64,000 bases of DNA from Massilia sp. METH4 (GTDB lineage: Bacteria > Pseudomonadota > Gammaproteobacteria > Burkholderiales > Burkholderiaceae_D), in NCBI RefSeq assembly GCF_037094685.1, contig NZ_CP146614.1, positions 4,464,001-4,528,000 on the forward strand, in the 5' to 3' direction. A program made the position numbers and the translations under genes. Shown piece by piece: positions 8,511 through 17,737 of this stretch. The notes under the pieces were generated by a model. The model saw nothing but the letters and a program-made list of their open reading frames with translations. It did no database searches and was not told the DNA's origin. Every line of letters starts with the position of its first letter. Within the stretch, counting starts at the first letter, position 1.

Positions 8511-9539
8511 ATGAGGAAACTGATCGCATTGCTGATGGCCGCCGCCTTGTGCGCGTGCGCCGCCACGGCGCCGGACAAGCAGGCCGCGCCCTTCGCCAAG
8601 GGCGCCGACATCGGCTGGCTGCAGCAGATGGAAGCCACCGGCTACAAGTTCCGCGACAAGCAGGGAGAAGAGCAGGATGCCATCGCCATCCTGAAGGCGC
8701 ACGGCATCGACACCATCCGCCTGCGCACGTGGGTCAATCCTTCCGACGACCGGGCCAGCGGCCACAACAGCAAGGAGGAAACGGTGGCCATGGCCGTGCG
8801 CGCGCAGCGCGAGGGCATGCGCATCATGATCAACTTCCACTACAGCGACAGCTGGGCCGACCCGCAGCAGCAGCGCAAGCCGGCGGCCTGGGTGGGCCAC
8901 CCGTTCCCGCAACTGCTCGAGGACGTGTACCAGTACACGCACGACGTGATGACAGCGCTGAAGCAGGCCGGCGTGACGCCGGAGTGGGTGCAGGTGGGCA
9001 ACGAGACCGCCACCGGCATGATCTACCCGGAAGGCCATTCCGACAACTGGCCGCAGCTCGCGCAGCTGATCAACCGCGGCTACGATGCCGTGAAGGCCGT
9101 CAGCCCCACGTCGAAGGTGATCCTGCACGTCGACCGCGGCAACGATAATGCGCGCTTTCGCAAGTGGTTCGACGCCGCGCGCGCGCATGGCGCGAAATAC
9201 GACGTCATCGGCCTGTCCTATTACCCGTACTGGCTGGACGGCAGCCCGGACTACACGCTGTCCATCGACGACCTGGGCCGCAACCTGAACGACATGGTGG
9301 CCCGCTACGGCAAGGAAGTGATGGTGGTCGAGGTGGGCGGCGAGGACACCAAGGCGCAAAACACCTACGACATGCTGGTGGCCGTGCAGCGCAAGGTGAA
9401 GGCCGTGCCGGGCAATATGGGACTGGGCGTGATCTACTGGGAGCCGCAGGGCGCGCGCAGCTGGAGCAAGTATCCGCTGAGCGCCTGGGGCGACGATGGC
9501 CGGCCGACCAGGGCGATGGAAGCGTTCCTGGCCGAGTAG
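8511..9539 (+). CDS. Arabinogalactan endo-beta-1,4-galactanase, GH53, lipoprotein
   Basis: Cleaves beta-1,4-galactan side chains of pectin. The 342-residue protein has a short signal ending in a lipobox-like LCAC (Cys16), then a GH53 (beta/alpha)8 domain starting KGADIGWLQQME. The acid/base Glu is in VQVGNET (~165) and the nucleophile Glu in MVVEVGGE (~274). RLRTWVNP and NFHYSDSWADP are further GH53 signatures. The ATG at 8511 has AGGA 7-10 bases upstream and begins the signal peptide. The lipobox has Cys instead of a small residue at -2, so lipidation is likely but not certain. The 225-base gap upstream of the start shows no recognisable operator. Confidence 0.9.
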   Translation: MRKLIALLMAAALCACAATAPDKQAAPFAKGADIGWLQQMEATGYKFRDKQGEEQDAIAILKAHGIDTIRLRTWVNPSDDRASGHNSKEETVAMAVRAQREGMRIMINFHYSDSWADPQQQRKPAAWVGHPFPQLLEDVYQYTHDVMTALKQAGVTPEWVQVGNETATGMIYPEGHSDNWPQLAQLINRGYDAVKAVSPTSKVILHVDRGNDNARFRKWFDAARAHGAKYDVIGLSYYPYWLDGSPDYTLSIDDLGRNLNDMVARYGKEVMVVEVGGEDTKAQNTYDMLVAVQRKVKAVPGNMGLGVIYWEPQGARSWSKYPLSAWGDDGRPTRAMEAFLAE

Positions 9540-9551
9540 GGCGGAACCGGG

Positions 9552-9571
9552 GCGGCGAGCCGCCTCGCCGC
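9552..9571. terminator. Candidate hairpin between convergent genes
   Basis: GCGGCGAG and CTCGCCGC form an 8-bp stem with a 4-base loop in the 55-base gap between convergent GH53 and metallophosphoesterase genes. There is no U-tract on either strand, so a terminator role is only suggested by position. Confidence 0.35.
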
Positions 9572-9594
9572 AGGCAACCGGGGAAACCGGGCGA

Positions 9595-10725
9595 CTAGCC
9601 GGCCGCCTTCGCCGCCCGCAGCGTGATCAGCGTGATGTCGGAGGGCCGCCCCAGCCGGATCGGGAAGCCCGGCCACAGGCCGGCGCCGTTGCTCACGTAG
9701 AGCGTCGATCCGCCAACCTCGTAGCGGCCGGACACGAAGCCGTCGTTGAAGCGGGCCACGATCCAGTCCAGGCCGCGGGCGTGTCCGCCGTGGGTGTGGC
9801 CGGACAATTGCAGGTCGATGCCGGCCGCCCCGTTGCGGCGGAAGGTGCCGGGCCGGTGATCGAGCAGCACGACAGGCAGCCCGGCCGGCCGGCCCGCCAG
9901 GGCCCTGGCGATATCCGGCACGGTCTCCCCATGCCTGGCGCTCACCATGTCCGGCACGCCGGCCAGCACGAAACCGTTGTCGATCACCACGTGCCGGTTT
10001 TCCAGCACGTCGATGCCGAGTTCCTTGAACTTGCGCATCCATGCCACGTAGTCGGCATAGTATTCATGGTTGCCCGCCACGGCGAACACGCCATCCCTGG
10101 CCGACAGCGCGGCCAGCGGCGCGACATCGTTCGCGCGGGCCGCGGTCGTACCGTCGATGAGGTCGCCCGAGATGACGATCAGGTCCGGCTCCAGCGCATT
10201 CGTCGCTGCCACCAGCCCCTTCGCCCAGGGTTCCTGCAAGAGGCGGCTCAGGTGGATATCGCTCAGGTGCACCATCCGGTAGCCGTCCAGTTCCGCCGGC
10301 AGGCCCGCCAGCGGCATGTCGAAGCGTCTCACCTCCGGCACCTTGATCGCCTGCGTCACGCCGTAGCTCGCCAGCAGCACGCCCAGTGCCAGGAATACGT
10401 GGCCGGCCGTCTTGTTCCGCAAGATCGCGCGGCCCGTCGCGCGGGAGGGCAGCCAGGCCAGCAGGCCGGCCACGTCCTTCAGCAGGGTCAGTACCGCCAT
10501 CACGACCAGCGCGGCGTGCGCCACGCTCACGCCGATCAGCGCGGCGCGGGGAATCTCCGGCGAAGCGATGGTGGTGCCGAAGATGCGGCTGACGAGCCAG
10601 TGATGCTCGATGAGCGCCATGAGCAGGGCGGCCAGCGCGGCCCTGCCGGCCGGCCGGAAGTCCAGCCTCCACACGTACCGCCAGATGAGATAGGAACCGA
10701 GGACGAGGTTGACGATTGGTAGCAC
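9595..10725 (-). CDS. Membrane-anchored metallophosphoesterase (YaeI-like)
   Basis: 376-residue protein with an N-terminal membrane domain (about four spans, residues 1-125) and a calcineurin-like phosphoesterase domain. Metal-binding motifs appear in order: HLSDIHLS (D-x-H), GDLIDG, GNHEYY (GNHE) and SGHTHGG, all intact. Relatives act on phospholipid headgroups such as UDP-diacylglucosamine or are uncharacterised; the substrate here is not evident. It lies 105 bases downstream of the alpha/beta hydrolase on the same strand. That gap contains two tandem copies of the 12-mer GGCGAGCTTATT. Confidence 0.88.
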   Translation of the reverse strand: MLPIVNLVLGSYLIWRYVWRLDFRPAGRAALAALLMALIEHHWLVSRIFGTTIASPEIPRAALIGVSVAHAALVVMAVLTLLKDVAGLLAWLPSRATGRAILRNKTAGHVFLALGVLLASYGVTQAIKVPEVRRFDMPLAGLPAELDGYRMVHLSDIHLSRLLQEPWAKGLVAATNALEPDLIVISGDLIDGTTAARANDVAPLAALSARDGVFAVAGNHEYYADYVAWMRKFKELGIDVLENRHVVIDNGFVLAGVPDMVSARHGETVPDIARALAGRPAGLPVVLLDHRPGTFRRNGAAGIDLQLSGHTHGGHARGLDWIVARFNDGFVSGRYEVGGSTLYVSNGAGLWPGFPIRLGRPSDITLITLRAAKAAG

Positions 10726-10830
10726 CGGTGAATCCTTCGAAGATTGCTGCGCGGCTCATCCGCGCGGCCGGTATGCTACCTCGGCTTGCCTTAAGGCGAG
10801 CTTATTGGCGAGCTTATTGGCGCGCTTCGT

Positions 10831-11682
10831 TCAGCCGTTCACGAATTCGGCGATCAGGCGGTTGAAGGTGGCCGGATGCGTGACATTCATGCCATGCGAC
10901 GCGCCCTCGATCATGTGCTTGCGCGCCCGCGCGATCCACTCCACCAGCCGGCCGCTGTTGTCGCGATACATGCGCGGGCTTTTCGCGCCTTCCAGCAGCA
11001 GGGTGGCGCACTTCACCTCGCGCGCGCCGGCCTGGTCGTAGGCCGGCAGCGGGTCGCGGAACTGCATCGGCAGCGTGGCGGCATTGTCGATCGCCATCGT
11101 GCGGAAAGCCTGCGAGCTGCGGCGCCACACGCCGGGCAGGCTGACCGAGTCGATGAACAGTTCCAGGCCCGTTTCCGTCTGCCCTTGCCCGATCAGCGCC
11201 GCGGCTTCTTCGCGCAGCGCGATGGTCGCGGCGGGCATGGCCGCCGGGGGCATGCCATCGATCTGCAGCGGCCCGCCCGGGTCGGCCAGCACCAGCGATT
11301 TCACCAGTTCCGGATATTCGCGCGCCAGGTGGTAGGCCACGCAGCCGCCGCGCGAATGACCCACGAGGTGGACCGGCCCGAGATTCATCGCGGCGATGAA
11401 TTCGGCCATCTCGCGCACGTGCGCCTTCCAGCTGAATTCGGCGGGAAAGCAGTCTTCGTCCGAAGGCCAGTAGTGGCCGAGGCTGACCGACACGCACAGG
11501 AACCCCTTCGACAGCGCCTTCACCTGGCCGTCCCAGTAGCGGTAGTCGCATAGCGAGCCGTGCACGAATACCAGCGGTTCGCCCGTGCCGTGCACGGCGT
11601 AGGGCACGCGCTGGCCCGAGGCGATGGTGGCGAAGTACAGTTCAGGGGTGGCGATCAGCGAGGGATCGATGCGTGCGTTCAT
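10831..11682 (-). CDS. Alpha/beta-fold hydrolase
   Basis: 283-residue cytoplasmic hydrolase. The oxyanion region is VFVHGSL, the nucleophile elbow GHSRGG places Ser near 110, and the C-terminal region has the likely catalytic His in SHGMNVTHP. No signal peptide is seen. The ATG at 11682 has AAGGAG about 7 bases upstream. It is divergently arranged with a LysR regulator at 11798 across a 115-base AT-richer gap, the classic LysR/target layout, so that regulator may control it. The substrate is unknown; esterase and haloperoxidase-like family members look similar. Confidence 0.85.
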   Translation of the reverse strand: MNARIDPSLIATPELYFATIASGQRVPYAVHGTGEPLVFVHGSLCDYRYWDGQVKALSKGFLCVSVSLGHYWPSDEDCFPAEFSWKAHVREMAEFIAAMNLGPVHLVGHSRGGCVAYHLAREYPELVKSLVLADPGGPLQIDGMPPAAMPAATIALREEAAALIGQGQTETGLELFIDSVSLPGVWRRSSQAFRTMAIDNAATLPMQFRDPLPAYDQAGAREVKCATLLLEGAKSPRMYRDNSGRLVEWIARARKHMIEGASHGMNVTHPATFNRLIAEFVNG

Positions 11683-11797
11683 GGTCAAGCTCCTTTGCCG
11701 CTACTATGCACCGTGGCACCCTCCAAGAAAATCGCATAATATTGAACATTCCTATCAGAAAAACTGATACTCGAATCTGATACTTATTCTATCGACA

Positions 11798-12649
11798 ATG
11801 AAAGCACTCGACCTCGACGTTCTCACGATGATGGTGGCCGTGGCCGATACCGGCAACATCAGCCGCGCGGCCGAGGTGGTGCACCGCTCGCAGTCGGCCG
11901 TGAGCATGCAGATCAAGACGCTGGAGGCGGCCATCGGCAAGCCGCTGTTCCTGCGCGGGCCGCGGAGCGTGACGCCCACGCAGGATGGCGAGGTGCTGCT
12001 CACGTATGCGCGCCGCATGCTGGCCCTGCGCGACGAGGCCTGGGCCGCCGTGGTGCGGCCGGACGTGACGGGCCGCGTCGTGATCGGCGTGCCGGACGAC
12101 TACGCTTCCTCGCTGCTGCCGGCAATCCTGAAGAGCTTTTCGGCCACCTATCCGAAGGTCGAGATCCAGGTGGTGGGGCTGCCCAGCGTGGCGCTCGCGC
12201 CGATGGTGAAGGATGGCACCGTGGACCTCGTGCTGGGCACGCGCGTGAAGGGCCTGTCGGGAGAATTCGTCCGCTTCGAACCCATGGTGTGGGCCGCGCC
12301 GCCGGGCGCCCGCGAGATCTGGCGCGAGCGGCCGCTGCCGATCGCGGTGTTCCTGCCGGGCAGCGTGGCACGCGAGAACGCCATCCGCACGCTGGAGCGG
12401 GCGAAGATCAGCTACCGCACGTCGTACGAGAGCCCCAGCCTGCTGGGTCTGCTCAGCATGGTCGAGGCGGGGCTGGCGATCGCGCCGCTGGCGCACTGCG
12501 CCGTGCCGCCGCACCTGGCCGTGCTGGGCAAGGCCCAGGGCTTGCCGGAGATCGATCCGCTGGAACTGATCCTCGCGCGCAGCCCCATGTCCAAGCGCGC
12601 GCCCTGCGATTTCATGGCCGAGAAAATCATGGCGGAACTGCGACGCTGA
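11798..12649 (+). CDS. LysR-family transcriptional regulator
   Basis: 283-residue regulator with the N-terminal winged helix (LDVLTMMVAVADTGNISRAAEVVHRSQSAVSMQIKTLE, shown here only as the region of residues 5-45) and a periplasmic-binding-like effector domain from about residue 88. It is divergent from the alpha/beta hydrolase, the probable target. No effector can be deduced. Confidence 0.9.
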   Translation: MKALDLDVLTMMVAVADTGNISRAAEVVHRSQSAVSMQIKTLEAAIGKPLFLRGPRSVTPTQDGEVLLTYARRMLALRDEAWAAVVRPDVTGRVVIGVPDDYASSLLPAILKSFSATYPKVEIQVVGLPSVALAPMVKDGTVDLVLGTRVKGLSGEFVRFEPMVWAAPPGAREIWRERPLPIAVFLPGSVARENAIRTLERAKISYRTSYESPSLLGLLSMVEAGLAIAPLAHCAVPPHLAVLGKAQGLPEIDPLELILARSPMSKRAPCDFMAEKIMAELRR

Positions 12650-12819
12650 CCCGTGAGCCCTTGCCGCAACGCTGGTATCGGAAAAATAGCTATCCGGTGC
12701 GGCAACTCCAGGTTTTGTGATACTTTGGTGAGCCATTACCGACTGGCAGTTGCGGGAAATTGCTGACCAAGGGTAGTGGGCCGGAGGTCTGCCGTCAGCA
12801 TCCGCTTGTCCAGGAAGGT

Positions 12820-15800
12820 ATGTCCATCTTTCTCGTCCTCGTCCGCGCGCGGCTGGCCGCCGCGCTGCTGGCTCTGGGTTGCATCCTGCCCGTGTGCGCG
12901 GCGCAGGCGCCGCTGCGCGTGGTCCTGGACCAGAATTACCCGCCCTTCGTGTTCCGCAATGCGGACGGGAAGCTGGAGGGCTTCTCGATCGACGTCTGGC
13001 GTCTGTGGGAACAGAAGACGGGCATGCAGGTCGAGCTGTACGCGGTCGACTGGCCAAGCGTGCAACCCATGCTGGAGAGCGGGCGGGTCGACGTGATCGA
13101 TACCATCTTCCGCACCGAGGCGCGCACCGCGCGCATGGACTACTCCCCGCCCTATGCCTCGGTCGCCGCCGCGATCTACGCGCACAGGTCGATCACCGGC
13201 ATCGCCAACGTGAACAGCCTGAAAGGCTTCGAGGTGGCCGTGCAGGCGCAGGATGCCTGCACGGACCGCCTGCAGCGGGCCGGCGTGAGCATGCGGATCT
13301 ACCCGACCTACGACGGCTTGATGGCGGCGCTGGCCGACCGTCGCGTCAAGCTGCTGTGCAAGGACGAGTACGGCGCGAACTACGACCTGTACCGGCTGGG
13401 CCTGCACGGGGAGTACGAGAAGGCGTTCGAACTGGGCCGCGAAGAGCTGCACCGCGCGGTGCGCAAGGGCGACATGGCCACGCTGGCGCTGGTCGAGCGC
13501 GGCATGGTGCAGATCACGCCCGACGAGATGCAGGCGCTGCGCGCCAAATGGATGAACCGGCCACTGGCCTTTGCCCGCTATGCGCGGCCGCTGCAGCAGG
13601 GCATGGCGCTGCTGGCCGGCGTGGTGCTGCTGCTGGTGGTGTGGCTGGCCGCCACGCGCCAGGCGGTGCGCGTGCGCACCAGGGAGCTGGAGCACGAAAA
13701 GGCCCAGTTGCGCACGCTGGTCGAAAGCAGCGCAGACATCATCTGGCTGAAGGACGTGGAGGGGGTGTACCGCGACTGCAACCGCCCGATGGTTGAACTG
13801 TTCGGCTTGCCGAAGGAGGCGATCCTCGGCAAGAACGACGTCCAGCTGTTCGGCGCGGCCGCCGCCGAACGCTACCGGCGCGACGATACCGCCGCGCTGC
13901 GCGCCGGCCGCCCGCTGCTGGCCGAAGACCACGTGTTGCTGCCGGGCGGCGACGGCGCGCGCGTGTATGAAACGATCAAGAGCCCCGTGATGAAGGCCGA
14001 CGGTACCGTGCTCGGCCTCCTCGGCGTGGCCCGCGATGTGACCGAACGCCGCGAGCAGGAGCGCACCATCCGCGACCAGGAGCGGCTGCTGCAGGAGATG
14101 AGCGCGCTCGCCCATATCGGTGCCTGGGAACTCGACGTGGCGGCCGGCACGTTCCGGTGGACGGAGGAGGTCGCGCGCATCTATGGCAACGGCCCGGAGG
14201 AGCCGCTGACCTTCGAGCGCTGCCTGGCCTGCCGGGGCGACGACGAACAGGCGCTCGCCCGGGCCGCGTGCGACGCCGCCATCGCCCTTGGCGAACCGTT
14301 CGACCTCGAACAGGAGATCGACACGGCGGGCGGCGGCAGATGGGTGCGCGTGCTGTGCAGCCCCGTGCGGGAGGAAGGGCGCGTGGCGAAGCTGCGCGGC
14401 ACCGTGCAGGACGTGACCGTGCGGCGCACCCTGGAGGAATCGATGCGCATGGCGAACCTGATCTACCGCACGAGCCTGGAGGCGATCATCGTCACCGACG
14501 GCGGCAACCGCATCGTGGACGCCAACCCGGCCTTCACGGCGCAGACCGGCTACGCGCTGGCGGACGTGCTCGGCACGCACCCGCCGCTGTTCGAGTCCGC
14601 CATGCATGACAACGGCTTCTATACGCGCATCTGGCAGAGCCTGGAGGCCGGCGACCACTGGCAGGGCGAGGTCAGGGACCGCAACCGGGACGGGACGCTG
14701 GCGGCGCGCTTCGTGGATATTCGCGTGATCCGGCAGCCGGACGGGCGGGTCTACCGCCATGTGATCCAGTTCCACGACATCAGTGCCCAGAAGCAGAAGG
14801 ATGAGCTGATCTGGCGCCAGACCAACTTCGATCCGCTGACGGGCTTGCCGAACCGCCGCCTGTTCCTGGACCGCCTGGAGCAGGACATCAAGAAGGCGCA
14901 CGGCGCCAACCGCGGCCTGGGCGTGCTGCTGCTCGACCTGGACCGCTTCAAGGACATCAACGACAGCTTCGGCCAGGCCAAGGGCGACAGCGCCCTGGTC
15001 GAACTGACCCGGCGCGTGGCCGGCTGCGTGCCGGAGGATGCCACGCTGGGCCGGCTGGGCGGTGACACGTTCGCGCTGGTGGCCAGCGACTTCGACAAGC
15101 GCCTGCACATCGAAACCGTCGCCCAGGCCGTGCTCGTGGCGGTCGCCACGCCGCTGCGCCTCGGCCCGGAAGAAGTGGCGTACGTGACCGCCAGCGCGGG
15201 CATCAGCGTGTACCCGGACGATGGCACGGACCCCGCGGAACTCGTCAGTAACGCCGAACACGCGGTGCGCCTGTCGAAGCGGGCAGGGCGCGGCCAGTTC
15301 CAGTATTTCACGCCCGCGCTGCAACGGCAGGCGCACGCCAAGCTGATGCTGACCAACGAATTGCGCGAAGCCTTGCCGCGCCGCCAGTTGCAGGTGCACT
15401 ACCAGCCGATCGTCGAGGTGGAGACGGGGCGCATCAACAAGGCCGAGACGCTGCTGCGCTGGGTCCACCCGGAACGGGGCATGATCAGCCCGGCCCATTT
15501 CATTCCGCTGGCGGAGGAATCCGGCCTGATCGTGGAGATCGGCGACTGGGTACTGCGCGAGGCGATCTCCAGCGTGGAGCGCTGGCGCGAGCTGTATGGC
15601 CGCGTGATCGAACTCTCCGTGAACATCTCGCCCACGCAGTTCGAACAGCGCGGCCCGCTGTCATGGCTCGACCGGGTGGTGCAGTCGGGCCTGCCCCGGC
15701 ACAGCATCACGGTGGAAATCACGGAGGGAGTGCTGGTCAACGACACGGCGCAGGTCGGCCGCTGCCTCGGCACCCTGCACGCGGCCGGCGCCAGGGTGTC

Positions 15801-16110
15801 GATCGACGACTTCGGCACTGGCTTTTCCGCCTTGTCCTACCTGAAGAACTTCGACATCGACTACCTGAAGATTGACAAGTCGTTCATCAACAACCTGGCC
15901 AGCGACAGCAACGACCGGGCGCTGACGGAAGCCATCGTGGACATGGCGCACCGCCTCGGCATCGAGGCGATCGCCGAGGGCGTGGAAAACGTCGCCCAGC
16001 GCGACGCGCTGGCGGCGATCGGCTGTGACTATATCCAGGGGTATTACTACTCGAAGGCCGTCACGCGCGACGTCTTCGAGGGCTTGCTGGAGCGGCAGAT
16101 GGCGCATTAG
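12820..16110 (+). CDS. Periplasmic-sensor PAS/GGDEF/EAL protein
   Basis: 1096-residue membrane signalling protein. Order: signal peptide (1-27), a bacterial extracellular solute-binding family 3 domain (~28-250, LRVVLDQNYPPFVF), one membrane segment (~262-282), three PAS domains (~295-410, 430-540, 550-660), GGDEF (~667-830) and EAL (~845-1095). The GGDEF signature is GGDTF and the inhibitory RxxD site is absent, so cyclase activity is doubtful. The EAL core reads ETLLRW with NISPTQF, EITEG, IDDFGTGFS, KIDKSFI and EAIAEGVE intact, so phosphodiesterase activity is likely. The start at 12820 is chosen for the signal peptide and AGGAAGG just upstream. The ligand may be an amino acid, judging by the SBP3 family. 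Confidence 0.88.
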   Translation: MSIFLVLVRARLAAALLALGCILPVCAAQAPLRVVLDQNYPPFVFRNADGKLEGFSIDVWRLWEQKTGMQVELYAVDWPSVQPMLESGRVDVIDTIFRTEARTARMDYSPPYASVAAAIYAHRSITGIANVNSLKGFEVAVQAQDACTDRLQRAGVSMRIYPTYDGLMAALADRRVKLLCKDEYGANYDLYRLGLHGEYEKAFELGREELHRAVRKGDMATLALVERGMVQITPDEMQALRAKWMNRPLAFARYARPLQQGMALLAGVVLLLVVWLAATRQAVRVRTRELEHEKAQLRTLVESSADIIWLKDVEGVYRDCNRPMVELFGLPKEAILGKNDVQLFGAAAAERYRRDDTAALRAGRPLLAEDHVLLPGGDGARVYETIKSPVMKADGTVLGLLGVARDVTERREQERTIRDQERLLQEMSALAHIGAWELDVAAGTFRWTEEVARIYGNGPEEPLTFERCLACRGDDEQALARAACDAAIALGEPFDLEQEIDTAGGGRWVRVLCSPVREEGRVAKLRGTVQDVTVRRTLEESMRMANLIYRTSLEAIIVTDGGNRIVDANPAFTAQTGYALADVLGTHPPLFESAMHDNGFYTRIWQSLEAGDHWQGEVRDRNRDGTLAARFVDIRVIRQPDGRVYRHVIQFHDISAQKQKDELIWRQTNFDPLTGLPNRRLFLDRLEQDIKKAHGANRGLGVLLLDLDRFKDINDSFGQAKGDSALVELTRRVAGCVPEDATLGRLGGDTFALVASDFDKRLHIETVAQAVLVAVATPLRLGPEEVAYVTASAGISVYPDDGTDPAELVSNAEHAVRLSKRAGRGQFQYFTPALQRQAHAKLMLTNELREALPRRQLQVHYQPIVEVETGRINKAETLLRWVHPERGMISPAHFIPLAEESGLIVEIGDWVLREAISSVERWRELYGRVIELSVNISPTQFEQRGPLSWLDRVVQSGLPRHSITVEITEGVLVNDTAQVGRCLGTLHAAGARVSIDDFGTGFSALSYLKNFDIDYLKIDKSFINNLASDSNDRALTEAIVDMAHRLGIEAIAEGVENVAQRDALAAIGCDYIQGYYYSKAVTRDVFEGLLERQMAH

Positions 16111-16194
16111 CGAACGCCGGGAACGCCGCCATGGACCGAAACGACACCGGTGCTTCGACGGCGCGGGCTGTTCCGATTGCTGCCGATCCGCTGA

Positions 16195-16367
16195 TGTCGG
16201 ACACCTTCAGGTGTCGGACACCGGTTTTCTCTACCGGAGCTGGCAACCACTTGCGAAAACCGGAGTCGGGAAGGAGCGATGGCATGCATGCCATCACCGC
16301 TTCACAGGCGCGGAGCATGCTCCGCGAAACCCCTGTGAAGCCACCGAAACAGCCGGTGTCCGACACC
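16195..16367. repeat. Palindrome-rich element between convergent genes
   Basis: GGTGTCGGACACC at 16210-16222 (with a partial copy at 16195-16205) is matched by its exact reverse complement at 16355-16367. Inside lie a perfect 16-bp palindrome (ATGGCATGCATGCCAT, 16279-16294) and a perfect 18-bp palindrome (CGCGGAGCATGCTCCGCG, 16309-16326) nested in the arms CTTCACAGG/CCTGTGAAG (16300-16308 and 16332-16340). It fills most of the 292-base gap between convergent genes. No coding sequence is convincing here. It looks like a REP/MITE-type element that could also terminate transcription both ways. Confidence 0.65.
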
Positions 16368-16402
16368 AGTGCGCCCGCCCCGCCGGTGGCTGTCTCGATC
16401 TC

Positions 16403-17677
16403 TCAATGCCACTTCACCGGCATCAGCCACCGCGACCTGGCCCAGCGCACCAGCATCTGCGCGAACATGCGCACCGGACCCAGGTTCGCCATCACATAGC
16501 GCTCGTAGCCGACCCGGTAGGCGGCCTTCGCCATCGCACCCTGCACGTTCAGGTAACGGTCGCCGATGACCTGCCGCAGCATGCCCACCGCGCCGTACTC
16601 GCCCAGCGACACCAGCGTGCCCTGGTCGCGATAGCGGAACACCGGGATGGCGGCGCGCTCGATGCCCGCCAGCAGCCGGTGCAGGAAGATGGCCTGTTGC
16701 CGCGCCGCCTGGGCGCTCGGCGGCACCATCGCCGTACTGTCGGACACCTGCATCGCCGAGCAGTCGCCCATCGCGTGGATGAACGGGTCGTCCACGGCGC
16801 GCAACTGCTCGTCCACCAGCACCTGCTTGTTGCGGTTCAGCGCAATGCCCAGGCGCGTGTTGATGGCGGGGCCCTGCACGCCGGCGGCCCAGACGGCGAT
16901 CGCGGCGGGGAATACTTCGCCGTCGGCCGTCGTCACGTGCTCGGCCGTCACCGCCGACACGGCGGTATTCGTGCGGATTTCGATGCCAAGCTCGCGCAGC
17001 TTGCGCGCCGCCGCTTCCGACAGCGCCGGCGCCAGCGTGGGCAGCAGGCGCGGGCCGCGCTCGATGATCGTGATGCGCACCTGGCAGGGCGACTCCAGGG
17101 AGTTCAGCCGGTAGCGCACCAGCGTGTCGACCGTGTGGCGCAGGTCGGCTGCCAGTTCGACGCCGGTGGGGCCGGCGCCGACGATCACGATATTGACCCG
17201 CGGCGCGCCGCCCGAGGTGGCCGCGCACAGCCGCAGGAAGCGCCGGCGGAAGGCCTCGGCCTGTTCCACGCCATCGAGCGACAGGCAGTGCGTCTCGGCG
17301 CCAGGAACGCCGAAGAAGTTCGTCACGGAGCCGAACGACAGTACCAGCCGGTCGTAGCGCAGCACGCTCTCATGGCCCAGCGCGTGGGGCAGGCGGGCGC
17401 GGATCTTCAGGGTGCGGCCGGCGCGGTCGATGTCGACGACCTCGCCGCACAGGAATTCGAAGTGGTTGTCGATGGCCTGGCGGGCCAGGTCGACATGGTA
17501 GTGGCTTGGATCGATGGTGCCGGCTGCAACCGAGTGCAGCAGCGGCTTCCAGAAGTGGGTGGGGGCGCTGTCCACGAGGACGATGCGCGCCTTGTTGCGG
17601 CGGCCGAGGTCACGGCCCAGGCGGGTCGCCAGTTCGAGACCCGCCACGCCGCCGCCGGCGATGACGATGGTTTGCAT
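16403..17677 (-). CDS. ndh: Type II NADH dehydrogenase (NDH-2 family FAD oxidoreductase)
   Basis: 424-residue pyridine nucleotide-disulphide oxidoreductase transferring electrons from NADH to quinone without proton pumping. The FAD-binding Rossmann motif is GGGVAGLELA (residues 8-17), the NAD-binding motif GAGPTGVELA (~166-175), and the second FAD signature AMGDCSA follows. AVWAAGVQGP is typical of NDH-2. A hydrophobic/basic C-terminus (VRWARSRWLMPVKWH) may anchor it to the membrane. It is followed on its 3' side by the palindromic element and preceded 60 bases upstream by a HAD-like gene, likely cotranscribed. Confidence 0.87.
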   Translation of the reverse strand: MQTIVIAGGGVAGLELATRLGRDLGRRNKARIVLVDSAPTHFWKPLLHSVAAGTIDPSHYHVDLARQAIDNHFEFLCGEVVDIDRAGRTLKIRARLPHALGHESVLRYDRLVLSFGSVTNFFGVPGAETHCLSLDGVEQAEAFRRRFLRLCAATSGGAPRVNIVIVGAGPTGVELAADLRHTVDTLVRYRLNSLESPCQVRITIIERGPRLLPTLAPALSEAAARKLRELGIEIRTNTAVSAVTAEHVTTADGEVFPAAIAVWAAGVQGPAINTRLGIALNRNKQVLVDEQLRAVDDPFIHAMGDCSAMQVSDSTAMVPPSAQAARQQAIFLHRLLAGIERAAIPVFRYRDQGTLVSLGEYGAVGMLRQVIGDRYLNVQGAMAKAAYRVGYERYVMANLGPVRMFAQMLVRWARSRWLMPVKWH

Positions 17678-17737
17678 TGATTGGCTCCATGAGAGTGCGG
17701 CTGGACATGTCGGTAAATGCGTGCCAGCGGATGCGTA

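Noticed and set aside
12736..15498. A 920-codon open frame on the minus strand opposite the GGDEF/EAL gene
   Set aside because: It is His/Gln/Arg-rich with no domain, a usual shadow in high-GC DNA; the plus strand shows clear domains.
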